64,000 nt of DNA, from the NCBI GenBank assembly GCA_964608965.1, contig CAZSPZ010000004.1, positions 40,424-104,423 of the forward strand, written 5' to 3'. Under the pieces are notes generated by a model. The model was not told where the DNA came from and made no database searches. It was given only the letters and a program-made list of their open reading frames with translations. Shown one piece after another: positions 24,708 through 32,826 of the stretch. Each line of letters opens with the position of its first letter. Position 1 is the first letter of the stretch. Position numbers and translations under genes: made by a program. This stretch comes from UBA10908 sp964608965. Its GTDB lineage: Bacteria; Bacillota; Clostridia; Peptostreptococcales; Anaerovoracaceae.

Positions 24708-26103
24708 GCTCCACCTCCACGGGCAGCGTAAATACAAAACGTGATCCTTTGGGAATATTATCTTCTACCCAAATGAGTCCCCCATGAGCCGCTACAACAG
24801 CTCGGCATATCGAAAGACCTAAACCCATTCCCCGTTGTCCGTCCGCAATCCCTTTTTGGGATTTTGTAAAGCTCTTGAACAGAGTTTTCTTTCTCTCTTC
24901 GTCAATTCCTCTTCCTGTGTCTGAAACAACAAATTTAACCTGAGAATCATCAGATGTGACTTCAAGTTTAATTTCTGCTTCCATCGGCGTGTAGCGCACG
25001 GCGTTGCTGAGCAGGTTGATCAGCACTTGGGACACAAGCTTCCCATCGATGTATAGTTCCACCACGTCTTTGGGTAAAGAGACAGTGAATGAACGCCCTC
25101 GTAGCAGTTCTTTCATATGCGCTACAGCTTCTCCCACAACATCGTCCACGACTTCGTATTCACGATTAAGGATTAACTGAGCTTCGCTGATTCGCGTCAT
25201 ATTCAGAATATTTTCAACGATGTTGGTCAGCCATATCATTTCTTCGCTTATATTCTTTGATAGCTCTTTTTGTTCTTGAACGGTAAGCTTATCGAAATTT
25301 TCGTAGAGCATCTCCCCGGCGCCCGAAAGCGATGTAAGCGGACTTCTAAGATCGTGAGCCACCGCTCGAAGCAAAGTATTTCGAAGCTTTTCTCCTTCCA
25401 TTGCCACACGGATTTCTTCTCTTTCCCTGTATAAATATTCCCGGTCTAATGTCATGCCGATCTGCGCGGCAACGGTTTTAAAAAGAAGGTCGCTCTCGCT
25501 GTTCGTTTCTTCTTTTGCTCCATATATAGCGATGCGCCCGAGCAATCCTCCGGCGCCTTTTATCGGATATTCCTTAAACTGCTTTTTGGGACTCTCCTGA
25601 CGGTTGCCGAATGTTTCCCCATCTGCGAGTACGACGAAAGCTTCTGATCCTCCATACTTTTCCACGTAATGAATACCACGCAGGATAATGTTTTCTTTGC
25701 CTGTAATTCCTACGAATCCGCCGGAGATTTCGAACAAGAGCTTAGCCATCTGTTCATTTTTGTTGGAAATATCCATTTGCTGTTGAAGGCGCGACATAAT
25801 CGTGCCGGCTACAATGGCTGTGACAAAGAAAAACGCGAGCAAGGTTACATCTGAAGAACTGGAAATGTGAAGCGTGTTCCTGGGTTCGGTAAACAAGTAG
25901 TTAAAGGCCATAACGGCGCCTAAAGCAGAGGCGATGCCGAAGACATAACTACGGGTGAATACTGTACAAAAAAGGACGGCAAGCAGATAAATCATGATGA
26001 TATTTTCATTTCCGATGCCTTTAGGGTATAAAAAAAGCGCGCATAGCGTGGCAGCAGCCAGCAGTGCCGTCGTAACAAGGACAGCCCTCAACACTTTTTT
26101 CAT
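24697..26103 (-). CDS. Sensor histidine kinase, short KdpD-like
   Basis: A 468-residue kinase. Residues 5-105 hold four closely packed membrane segments of the KdpD (DUF4118) type, ending in the motif FNYLFTEPRNTL. A GAF-like region follows (about 115-225), then HisKA with the phosphorylated His 250 in RAVAHDLRSPL, and HATPase with NLLSNAVRYTP and GMGLGLSICRAV. The large N-terminal KdpD and UspA domains of classical KdpD are absent. The ATG at 26103 follows GGAGGGAAG. The gene upstream encodes a CoA-binding-type protein, 51 nt away. Confidence 0.88.
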   Translation of the reverse strand: MKKVLRAVLVTTALLAAATLCALFLYPKGIGNENIIMIYLLAVLFCTVFTRSYVFGIASALGAVMAFNYLFTEPRNTLHISSSSDVTLLAFFFVTAIVAGTIMSRLQQQMDISNKNEQMAKLLFEISGGFVGITGKENIILRGIHYVEKYGGSEAFVVLADGETFGNRQESPKKQFKEYPIKGAGGLLGRIAIYGAKEETNSESDLLFKTVAAQIGMTLDREYLYREREEIRVAMEGEKLRNTLLRAVAHDLRSPLTSLSGAGEMLYENFDKLTVQEQKELSKNISEEMIWLTNIVENILNMTRISEAQLILNREYEVVDDVVGEAVAHMKELLRGRSFTVSLPKDVVELYIDGKLVSQVLINLLSNAVRYTPMEAEIKLEVTSDDSQVKFVVSDTGRGIDEERKKTLFKSFTKSQKGIADGQRGMGLGLSICRAVVAAHGGLIWVEDNIPKGSRFVFTLPVEVEHGK

Positions 26104-26154
26104 TCTTCCCTCCGCTTTTGCCGTCAATTTACTTAAAACACTCAAAGAATCCCG

Positions 26155-26544
26155 TTATCTGGAAGATTGTCGTGATTCCATGTGGCAATCACCTTTATAC
26201 TTCTCCAGCCCAACGAGAAGGCAACTCTCTATGTAGGGTAAGTTTTTTTCTTCCAGATAAGCTTTCAGTTCACAACTTTCTGCTCCCGGTTGAATAACAA
26301 TACACTTAAAAGGCTTCGTGCACTCCTGTATCAGCTTTAACCCTTTCGCCGGATGGATGCAAAGGTCTATCACATCGATCGGTCCACAGACGTCATTGAT
26401 GGAAGAGAGCTCTTTGCCTGCACAGGATACAACGTAACCGTATTCTTTCATTTTATTTTTAATTTTAAATGCAAATTTTTCTTCGTTTAAAGTGTCTCCC
26501 ACGATGACGAAGTATTGTTGACTCATCACTTCTTTTAAATTCAT
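26155..26544 (-). CDS. CoA-binding domain protein (YccU/CoA_binding_2 type)
   Basis: A 129-residue cytoplasmic protein. FVIVGDTLNEEKFAFKI, a middle DVIDLCIHPAKGLKLIQEC and IVIQPGAESCELKAYL match the strand-helix order of CoA_binding_2 proteins, though the usual N-terminal GASxxxxK-like loop is altered to VGDTLNEEKF. The role of this family is poorly known. The ATG at 26544 has the site AGGAGGTG. It is the first gene of a run with the KdpD-like kinase and KdpE-like regulator, so it may supply or modulate the signal; this is inference. Confidence 0.65.
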   Translation of the reverse strand: MNLKEVMSQQYFVIVGDTLNEEKFAFKIKNKMKEYGYVVSCAGKELSSINDVCGPIDVIDLCIHPAKGLKLIQECTKPFKCIVIQPGAESCELKAYLEEKNLPYIESCLLVGLEKYKGDCHMESRQSSR

Positions 26545-26568
26545 TGCAGCACCTCCTGAGTTTTTATA

Positions 26569-26597
26569 ATTATAGCATGCAAGGTTTTCGTTTGCAA
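26569..26597 (-). promoter_or_regulatory. Sigma-A promoter for the CoA-binding/kdpDE-like operon
   Basis: Read on the minus strand, TTGCAA (26592-26597), a 17-bp spacer and a perfect TATAAT (26569-26574) form a strong promoter ending 24 nt before the start codon. The -35 hexamer is self-complementary and is shared with the divergent promoter. Confidence 0.7.
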
Positions 26598-26620
26598 ACA
26601 AGCGGGTTCTATCGTAAAAT
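26592..26620 (+). promoter_or_regulatory. Sigma-A promoter for the aldo/keto reductase gene
   Basis: TTGCAA (26592-26597), a 17-bp spacer and TAAAAT (26615-26620). The same six bases serve as -35 for the opposite promoter, so the two polymerases cannot bind together. Confidence 0.65.
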
Positions 26621-26664
26621 GGGAGTGGAATATTTTTCAGTTTATTCAATAAAGGAGAAATTTT

Positions 26665-27678
26665 ATGCAGTACGTACGCTTGGGAAAAACAAATCTTCAT
26701 GTGTCGGCAGTATCTTTTGGCGGCATCCCGATACAGAGGGGAACCGCAGCGGATACCAAAGCTCTTGTGGACAAAATGCAGGAACTTGGAATGAACTTCA
26801 TCGACACAGCCCGGGGCTATACGGTATCCGAAGAGTATCTTGGTGCTGCATTGGAAGGCAGGCGCGGGGAATTTATTGTAGCCTCTAAAAGCATGGTAAG
26901 AGATTACGAGGGAATGAAACGGGACGTTGGCATCAGCCTGAATAATCTTAAAACGGATTATATAGACCTCTATCAGATACATAATATAAAAACAGCGGAT
27001 TTTGATGTGGTGTTCGGCGAAAACGGTGCATACAAAGCTTTGGTGGAGGCAAAAAAAGAGGGTAAAATCAGGCATATCGGAATTACCGCTCATGGCATCA
27101 ATGATTTAAAGCGCATTGTAGAAGAATTCTCCGACCGGGTGGAGACAATCATGTTTCCTTATAATATTGTCGAAGTGCAGGGAGAAGAAGCTTTAAAAGA
27201 AGCAAAAACAAAGAGCATCGGCACGATTGCCATGAAGCCTTTGGCCGGCGGTAATCTGGATGATTGGAATTTGGCTCTTCGTTTTATCGCCACTTCCGGA
27301 GTGTGCGACATTTCCATACCGGGAATGGGCGATGTGGAAGAAGTCGAAAAGAACGCTGCCGCATGCTGCGATCTTTCACCTCTTACCAAAGAAGAATGTG
27401 CGGAAATCGAAAGACTTCGCAAGGAGCTGGGCAATCAGTTTTGCCGTCGCTGCGGATATTGCGCCCCCTGCACGGTTGGGATCGATATCCCTACAAACTT
27501 TGTTTTCGTCAATTATCTTCGCAAATACGGACTTTCGGATTGGGCAAGAGATCGATATGCCTCTCTTAAGGTGAATGCCGCAGATTGTATCGAATGCGGA
27601 GTGTGCGAAGAACGTTGTCCTTACGACCTTCCCATACGCAGCATGCTGAAAAAAGTTGTGGAAGATTTCGCCCGATAG
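26665..27678 (+). CDS. Aldo/keto reductase with C-terminal iron-sulfur domain
   Basis: A 337-residue oxidoreductase. Residues 1-260 are an aldo/keto reductase barrel with the catalytic set in FIDTARGYT (Asp, Tyr), VASKS (Lys) and YQIHNI (His). The C-terminal part binds Fe-S clusters: CRRCGYCAPCTVGIDIP and CIECGVCEERCPYDLPI. Such fusions are common in anaerobes and may pass electrons between NAD(P)H and an Fe-S partner; the substrate is not known. The ATG at 26665 follows AAAGGAGAA. The gene stands alone, with its own promoter and a downstream bidirectional terminator. Confidence 0.9.
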   Translation: MQYVRLGKTNLHVSAVSFGGIPIQRGTAADTKALVDKMQELGMNFIDTARGYTVSEEYLGAALEGRRGEFIVASKSMVRDYEGMKRDVGISLNNLKTDYIDLYQIHNIKTADFDVVFGENGAYKALVEAKKEGKIRHIGITAHGINDLKRIVEEFSDRVETIMFPYNIVEVQGEEALKEAKTKSIGTIAMKPLAGGNLDDWNLALRFIATSGVCDISIPGMGDVEEVEKNAAACCDLSPLTKEECAEIERLRKELGNQFCRRCGYCAPCTVGIDIPTNFVFVNYLRKYGLSDWARDRYASLKVNAADCIECGVCEERCPYDLPIRSMLKKVVEDFAR

Positions 27679-27734
27679 CAATAAGACAGCCGGGTGATAT
27701 CTTAAGGCAAAAAGACCAATGTAATATCAAACAA

Positions 27735-27762
27735 AAAAGGACCGGGTAATTCCGGTCCTTTT
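27735..27762. terminator. Bidirectional terminator between aldo/keto reductase and glycerate kinase genes
   Basis: A perfect 11-bp stem (27735-27745 with 27752-27762), AAAAGGACCGG type, with A and T runs on the outside. It serves the two converging genes. A near copy lies at 35441-35467. Confidence 0.75.
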
Positions 27763-27772
27763 ATAGTCGTGC

Positions 27773-28900
27773 TTATTTTGCAAATAATTTTTTTACTATT
27801 CTTTCGGTTGCACCCGTCAGCAAGCTCTTCGCGTTTTTCATTGCCAGATCCAAGGGCACCGTTTCGTCTGTTGCCGCAACGATCGCCCGGAATCGTTTAC
27901 CGAAAGCCTGGCGTCCTTCGTCTGTGACTCTGCCGCAGACAGCTACGACAGGAATATTCATTTTCTCGCAACGCTCCAAAACGCCGAAAATGACTTTACC
28001 GCGCATGGTCTGCTGGTCCAGCTTACCTTCTCCTGTTATAACAACATCAGCTATTTCCAATTCTTTATCGAAAGCGGAAAGGTCCAGAATGGCGTCTATT
28101 CCACGCACCAATCGAGCGCCTGTAAAGCACATAAGCCCCATCCCCAGCCCACCGGCAGCTCCGGCTCCGGGATAATTTCTTGCATCTATTTTTAAATCTT
28201 TTTCTACGATATCAGCAAAATGTTCAAGATTTTTGTCTAATTCCAAAACCATATTTGGCGTTGCGCCCTTTTGCGGTCCATAGATTCTGGACGCACCCTG
28301 CGGTCCGCAGAGGGGATTGTTTACATCGCACATGACAAGAATTTCTGTTTCCTGCAGGCGAGGATCGACGGCAGAACAATCGATGCGGGCAAGCTGCCCC
28401 AAGGCGCCTCCGCCGGGAGGAAGTTCTTTACCGTCTTGATCGAGGAAGCGCACGCCCAGCGCCTGCGCCATACCTGCGCCGGCATCGTTCGTTGCAGATC
28501 CTCCGATACCTATGCATATTTTACGGCAACCCATATCCAAAGCCTTTTTTATCAGTTGCCCTGTTCCGTAAGTGGAAGCGGAGAGAACATCCCGTTTGGC
28601 CGGTTCAATTAACAATAGTCCGGAAGCCTGAGCCATTTCGATGACAGCTTCTCCGGTATTCAATATAGCGAAGTGAGCCTCTGTCGGCCTTCCCAGCGGA
28701 TCTTGGACAATTTCGGCAACAGCGTTGCCATCCATACCGGAGAGAATCGCTTCTACCGTTCCTTCGCCGCCGTCGGCTACGGGCATTTTAGTGATTTGCG
28801 CGTCGGGGAATACTTTCAGTATACCTTCCTGCACACATTTTGCGGCTTCCATTGAGGTGAGACTTCCCTTGAATGAATCCGTTGCGACCAAGTAATTCAT
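27773..28900 (-). CDS. Glycerate kinase
   Basis: A 375-residue class II glycerate kinase (GarK/GlxK family), which phosphorylates D-glycerate. The N terminus NYLVATDSFKGSLTS, the IGIGGSATNDAGAGMAQALG loop (in parts) and DVVITGEGKLDQQTMRGK are the family signatures. The ATG at 28900 has the site AAAGGAGGAAG; upstream in-frame codons overlap the promoter and are not used. A glycine/serine-glycerate route is plausible with the downstream glycine-cleavage gene far away in the window, but no direct link is seen. Confidence 0.93.
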   Translation of the reverse strand: MNYLVATDSFKGSLTSMEAAKCVQEGILKVFPDAQITKMPVADGGEGTVEAILSGMDGNAVAEIVQDPLGRPTEAHFAILNTGEAVIEMAQASGLLLIEPAKRDVLSASTYGTGQLIKKALDMGCRKICIGIGGSATNDAGAGMAQALGVRFLDQDGKELPPGGGALGQLARIDCSAVDPRLQETEILVMCDVNNPLCGPQGASRIYGPQKGATPNMVLELDKNLEHFADIVEKDLKIDARNYPGAGAAGGLGMGLMCFTGARLVRGIDAILDLSAFDKELEIADVVITGEGKLDQQTMRGKVIFGVLERCEKMNIPVVAVCGRVTDEGRQAFGKRFRAIVAATDETVPLDLAMKNAKSLLTGATERIVKKLFAK

Positions 28901-28933
28901 GACGCTTCCTCCTTTCACGGGGTGAGTAACACG

Positions 28934-28963
28934 ATTGTACATTGAAATATACGGCGTTGTCAA
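28934..28963 (-). promoter_or_regulatory. Sigma-A promoter for the glycerate kinase gene
   Basis: On the minus strand a perfect TTGACA (28958-28963), an 18-bp spacer and TACAAT (28934-28939). Its -35 overlaps five bases of the -35 of the divergent promoter. Confidence 0.7.
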
Positions 28964-28986
28964 TGTTTGTATCTTTATGATATACT
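28957..28986 (+). promoter_or_regulatory. Sigma-A promoter for the lipoprotein-ECF operon
   Basis: TTGTCA (28957-28962), an 18-bp spacer and TATACT (28981-28986). Transcription would start near 28993, giving a leader of about 30 nt, too short for a riboswitch. Confidence 0.7.
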
Positions 28987-29021
28987 ACGCAAGGGTATCA
29001 ATAGCAAGGGGGATGATGTGT

Positions 29022-29846
29022 ATGAAAAAGTATAGAATAAAATTATTGGCACTGGTTGGAGTTCTTGTTTTCGCGATGAGTTTTTTTGCTTGTCAGAAAA
29101 CCGAAAACGCTTTGCTTTCGGAATTTAAAGATATCACAGAAACAGCCCCGAACCTCCAGGGAATGAACGAGGCTGTATCTTTTATGGAGATCAACATCGC
29201 AGAGGTTTCCGAAGAAGGCGGCAGCAGAATGGTGCTCGCTTACGAGGATTATATGCTTCGATTTCTCGACGAGAATGTCGAACCGGTAGAGCAAGCAATA
29301 GTTGAGCCCTTGTTTTTTTCAATAAGCGATAAAGACGGGACGATGAACCTATCCATAGATTATGATTCGTTGCTCGAGGCATACGGCGATTATATCAGCG
29401 TGGAACTGAAAGAGTTGCTGACGATAAAAGCAGAGGAAGCTGCCATGCCTTCCACTGAGGATGCTCAAATCAAGCTCACGTATCCGGATTTGCTGGAGAG
29501 AGCGCTTCGGACAGAAACCCTTCTGCTTCAGCATAAGAGCGAAGATTCCTTAAGGGCGAACGCTGTGGAATATTACGAGGACTATCTGTTTTTACTTCTG
29601 GCAGGTACTGATTATTCGCCTCTGTTTGATTATACTACTGGAGAATTTTCTCCGGCGGCGAAAGAAGCTTACGAAGACTTTATTGTCGCGAATCCGGACA
29701 CAGTGCTGGCATCGACACTCACCGAGTATTTTTCTTATTTGAACGATATAAAATTTATCATTGATTACACTGACCCGACTGAAAACAAAGTGTTTTATGA
29801 TACTTGCGATTACTTGATTCAAGGTGCGCTGCAACGTTTAAAATAA
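29022..29846 (+). CDS. Lipoprotein of unknown function, first gene of an ECF transporter operon
   Basis: A 274-residue protein that I do not recognise. Its signal peptide (MKKYRIKLLALVGVLVFAMSF) ends in the lipobox SFFAC, so it should be lipid-anchored outside the membrane. The mature part is acidic and mostly helical, with no clear family motif. Start: ATG at 29022 has AAGGGGG 9 nt before it; ATGs at 29013 and 29016 are too close. Its stop overlaps the ecfA1 start by 1 nt, so it is made together with the ECF transporter and could help substrate capture. That role is inferred only. Confidence 0.7.
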   Translation: MKKYRIKLLALVGVLVFAMSFFACQKTENALLSEFKDITETAPNLQGMNEAVSFMEINIAEVSEEGGSRMVLAYEDYMLRFLDENVEPVEQAIVEPLFFSISDKDGTMNLSIDYDSLLEAYGDYISVELKELLTIKAEEAAMPSTEDAQIKLTYPDLLERALRTETLLLQHKSEDSLRANAVEYYEDYLFLLLAGTDYSPLFDYTTGEFSPAAKEAYEDFIVANPDTVLASTLTEYFSYLNDIKFIIDYTDPTENKVFYDTCDYLIQGALQRLK

Positions 29847-30691
29847 TGATGGACAAAGATATAATAAAAATAGAAAATCTGGAATTTGCCTATGAGCGCG
29901 AAGACGGCGGAGAAATTATCCCCGCTGTTTGCGGTGTAAACCTTTCCATACAAAGGGGTAGTTTTGTTGCAATCATCGGCAGAAACGGCTCGGGAAAATC
30001 TACGCTGGCAAAAAACCTTAACGCCTTGCTGCTTCCCACAAGCGGAGCCGTCTATGTGAACGGCATGGACACTGCCGCCCGAGAAACCGTTTGGGACATC
30101 CGTATGGCTGTAGGCATGGTCTTTCAAAACCCCGACAATCAGTTAGTGTCTTCCATTGTGGAGGATGATGTGGCTTTCGGGCCGGAAAATCTGGGTGTCG
30201 ATCCAAAAGAAATAAGAGCAAGAGTCGACGAAGCCTTAAAATCTGTCGATATGTATGAGCATCGAAAAAAAGGTCCCCATCTTCTTTCCGGCGGGCAGAA
30301 ACAGAGAGTGGCGATTGCCGGTGTGCTTGCAATGAAGCCTGAATGCATTGTATTTGATGAACCCACCGCCATGCTCGACCCCTCCGGCCGCAAAGAAATT
30401 CTGGAAATCATCCACGAACTTCACAAACAAGGTAAAACAATCATTCTCATTACGCACTTTATGGGAGAAGCTGCTCAGGCAGACCGTATTGTTATTATGC
30501 AAAAGGGGAAAATCGCTTTCGACGGCACTCCTCATCAAGTTTTCGCGGCGGAAAAAGAATTGGAAAGTCAGCACTTGGATATGCCCTTTGTCGTAGATCT
30601 GATAAGGCGGCTCAGAAAGAGAGGAATTGCCATTCCTTCTGATATCATTACGGAAGAAGGGCTGGTGGATTACTTATGCGCATTGAAGTAA
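29846..30691 (+). CDS. ecfA1: ECF transporter ATPase EcfA1
   Basis: A 281-residue ABC ATPase of an energy-coupling factor transporter. Walker A is GRNGSGKST, the signature LSGGQKQR, and Walker B CIVFDEPTAMLDPSG. The first helix LEFAYEREDGGEIIPA is typical of EcfA1. The ATG at 29846 overlaps the lipoprotein stop; ATG 29849 is the other choice. There is no strong ribosome-binding site, so translation probably depends on coupling. It overlaps ecfA2 by 16 nt. Confidence 0.93.
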   Translation: MMDKDIIKIENLEFAYEREDGGEIIPAVCGVNLSIQRGSFVAIIGRNGSGKSTLAKNLNALLLPTSGAVYVNGMDTAARETVWDIRMAVGMVFQNPDNQLVSSIVEDDVAFGPENLGVDPKEIRARVDEALKSVDMYEHRKKGPHLLSGGQKQRVAIAGVLAMKPECIVFDEPTAMLDPSGRKEILEIIHELHKQGKTIILITHFMGEAAQADRIVIMQKGKIAFDGTPHQVFAAEKELESQHLDMPFVVDLIRRLRKRGIAIPSDIITEEGLVDYLCALK

Positions 30692-31524
30692 AAAACTTAA
30701 CGCATGTATACAGCGAAGGAATGCCATTTGAGACCGTTGCTCTGGAAGACGTCAATTTTACTGTGGAACACGGCGAATTCGTTGGATTGATAGGACATAC
30801 CGGTTCTGGTAAATCAACGCTGATACAGCACATTAACGGCCTTTTAAAACCTTTTTCCGGTAGCATATGGGTGGATGGCAAGGATGTCGGAGGCAAAGGT
30901 TCTCTGATTCGAGAACTTCGGCATAAAATAGGCTTAGTGTTTCAATATCCCGAATATCAGCTGTTCGAAGAAAGTGTACTCAAGGATGTATGTTTCGGAC
31001 CGAGGAACCTGGGACATTCTCAGGAGGAATGCGAAGAGAGAGCGGCGAACGCTCTGCGTTTAGTGGGTATCGATGCCCAGGAGATGGGCGCGCGTTCTCC
31101 TTTCAGCCTTTCAGGCGGAGAGAAGCGAAGGGTAGCCATTGCCGGTGTTTTGGCTATGGAACCGGAAGTGCTCATTTTGGATGAGCCCACTGCAGGTTTG
31201 GATCCAAAAGGGCACAGGGATATCCTGAGAATGATCCAGGATATTCGAAAAGACCGCGATATAACCATTATCCTTGTTTCTCATAATATGGACGATGTGG
31301 CTGCCCTGGCAGATCACGTATTGGTGATGGAAGATGGGCGTCTTGTCATGGATGGCACTGCGCGTGACATTTTTTCCAGAGGAGAAGAACTCGTGGAACT
31401 TGGCCTTTCATTGCCCTCGGCCACAGGTTTTATGCACATGCTTTCTCAACGAGGCGTTTCGATTAAAACAGATGTACTTACACTGGATGAAGCGGAAACG
31501 GAAATAGCAAAAGTTTTCGGGTAG
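30676..31524 (+). CDS. ecfA2: ECF transporter ATPase EcfA2
   Basis: A 282-residue second ATPase of the pair. Walker A is GHTGSGKST, the signature LSGGEKRR, Walker B VLILDEPTAGLDPKG, and the H-loop follows in LVSHNMDDV. It starts MRIEVKNLTHVYSEGMPFE. It pairs with EcfA1 and couples ATP hydrolysis to EcfT. The 16-nt overlap with ecfA1 shows tight coupling. Confidence 0.93.
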   Translation: MRIEVKNLTHVYSEGMPFETVALEDVNFTVEHGEFVGLIGHTGSGKSTLIQHINGLLKPFSGSIWVDGKDVGGKGSLIRELRHKIGLVFQYPEYQLFEESVLKDVCFGPRNLGHSQEECEERAANALRLVGIDAQEMGARSPFSLSGGEKRRVAIAGVLAMEPEVLILDEPTAGLDPKGHRDILRMIQDIRKDRDITIILVSHNMDDVAALADHVLVMEDGRLVMDGTARDIFSRGEELVELGLSLPSATGFMHMLSQRGVSIKTDVLTLDEAETEIAKVFG

Positions 31525-31530
31525 GCGACT

Positions 31531-32334
31531 ATGGCAATAAAAGATATCACATTAGGTCAATATTTCCCCGGCGAGTCCTTGGTGCACAGATTGGATCCCA
31601 GAACAAAAATCATGGGAACCTTCGTCTTTTTAGTGTCCTTGTTTTTAGTAAAAAGTTTTATCGGTTTTGCTTTGGCCGGCGGCTTCCTAATCGCTTTGAT
31701 CATCATTTCGGGCGTGCCTTTTAAATTTATGATGCGCGGATTAAAACCTATCCTGTTTTTGATTGTCTTTACGATGCTGATCAATTTATTTATGACGGCG
31801 GGCACGACCTTGGCGACGCTTGGCCCCTTAACGTTAACGTACGAAGGAGTTTATCGCGCCACTTTTATGGCACTTCGACTCATTCTTCTTATTTTCGGTT
31901 CTTCGCTGCTGACTTTAGCTACAAAGCCGATTACCTTGACGGACGGGATGGAACGATTGTTATCGCCGATGAATGCTGTCGGGTTGCCGTCACACGAATT
32001 GGCCATGATGATGACGATTGCGCTTCGATTCATACCGACTCTTTTGGAAGAGACAGATAAAATAATGAAAGCACAGACAGCACGAGGCGCTGATTTCGAA
32101 AGTGGAAATATCATCAAAAGGGCAAAGGGGCTCATCCCTCTTTTAGTTCCGCTGTTTGTAAGCGCATTTCGAATTGCGGCGGATTTGGCCATGGCCATGG
32201 AATCGCGGTGCTACAGAGGAGGCGAAGGTCGAACCAGAATGAACGGTATGGCTTTTTCCAGGGCAGACGCAGTGGCGTTGCTCGTTCTTATTATGTATAT
32301 GGCCGCAACCGTTTATTTGAGAGTTGCGTTGTAG
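31531..32334 (+). CDS. ecfT: ECF transporter transmembrane subunit EcfT
   Basis: A 267-residue membrane protein with about five helices. The coupling motifs that touch the ATPases are TARGADFE and ESRCYRGGEG, in place of the usual Ala-Arg-Gly pair. The N terminus DITLGQYFPGESLVHRLDPRTKI is typical. It joins EcfA1A2 to S components. It follows ecfA2 by 6 nt. Confidence 0.94.
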   Translation: MAIKDITLGQYFPGESLVHRLDPRTKIMGTFVFLVSLFLVKSFIGFALAGGFLIALIIISGVPFKFMMRGLKPILFLIVFTMLINLFMTAGTTLATLGPLTLTYEGVYRATFMALRLILLIFGSSLLTLATKPITLTDGMERLLSPMNAVGLPSHELAMMMTIALRFIPTLLEETDKIMKAQTARGADFESGNIIKRAKGLIPLLVPLFVSAFRIAADLAMAMESRCYRGGEGRTRMNGMAFSRADAVALLVLIMYMAATVYLRVAL

Positions 32335-32343
32335 GAGTATAAA

Positions 32344-32826
32344 ATGGACACAAATAAACCTTCCACATTTTGGGTTCAGGCGGCAGTGATCGGTTCGCTT
32401 TATGCGGCACTGACACTCCTTCTTTCACCGATATCTTACGGGGTAATGCAAGTACGCCTTTCGGAGGCGCTCATCGTGCTTGCCATGTTTACGCCTGCAG
32501 CGATACCGGGTCTTACCGTCGGTTGCTTTTTTGCCAACTTTCTTGGTCCCAATGGCATTATGGACGCCATCATAGGCAGTATCGCGACGCTTATAGGCGC
32601 TATCGGTACTTATAAACTCAGAAACAGTTTTTATCTTGCGCCACTTCCCACGGTAACCGCCAATGCGTTGATGATCGGCGCGATGCTTTATTATATATAT
32701 GGTGTGCCTTTTTCGCTGATCGCCTGCATATTATGGGTTGGTCTTGGCGAATTGATTTCCTGTTATTGTACCGGCCTGCCTTTGGCAAAACTTCTCCAAA
32801 AGAGAAAAGGAGATTTAGGTCTGTGA
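32344..32826 (+). CDS. queT: ECF S component, QueT type (queuosine precursor uptake)
   Basis: A 160-residue membrane protein of the QueT family, thought to bring in a queuosine precursor. Typical parts are YGVMQVRLSEALIVLAMF, IPGLTVGCFFANFLGP and DAIIGSIATLIGAIGTY. In other genomes QueT genes are often under a preQ1 riboswitch; none is seen here because the gene sits inside an operon next to its own ATPases. It may therefore be the favoured partner of this ECF module. The ATG has the site GTAGGAG. Confidence 0.85.
   Translation: MDTNKPSTFWVQAAVIGSLYAALTLLLSPISYGVMQVRLSEALIVLAMFTPAAIPGLTVGCFFANFLGPNGIMDAIIGSIATLIGAIGTYKLRNSFYLAPLPTVTANALMIGAMLYYIYGVPFSLIACILWVGLGELISCYCTGLPLAKLLQKRKGDLGL

Noticed and set aside
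26155..27093. Longer CoA-binding protein of 312 residues
   Set aside because: The upstream part is the antisense of the aldo/keto reductase gene; the ATG at 26544 has a strong site and promoter.
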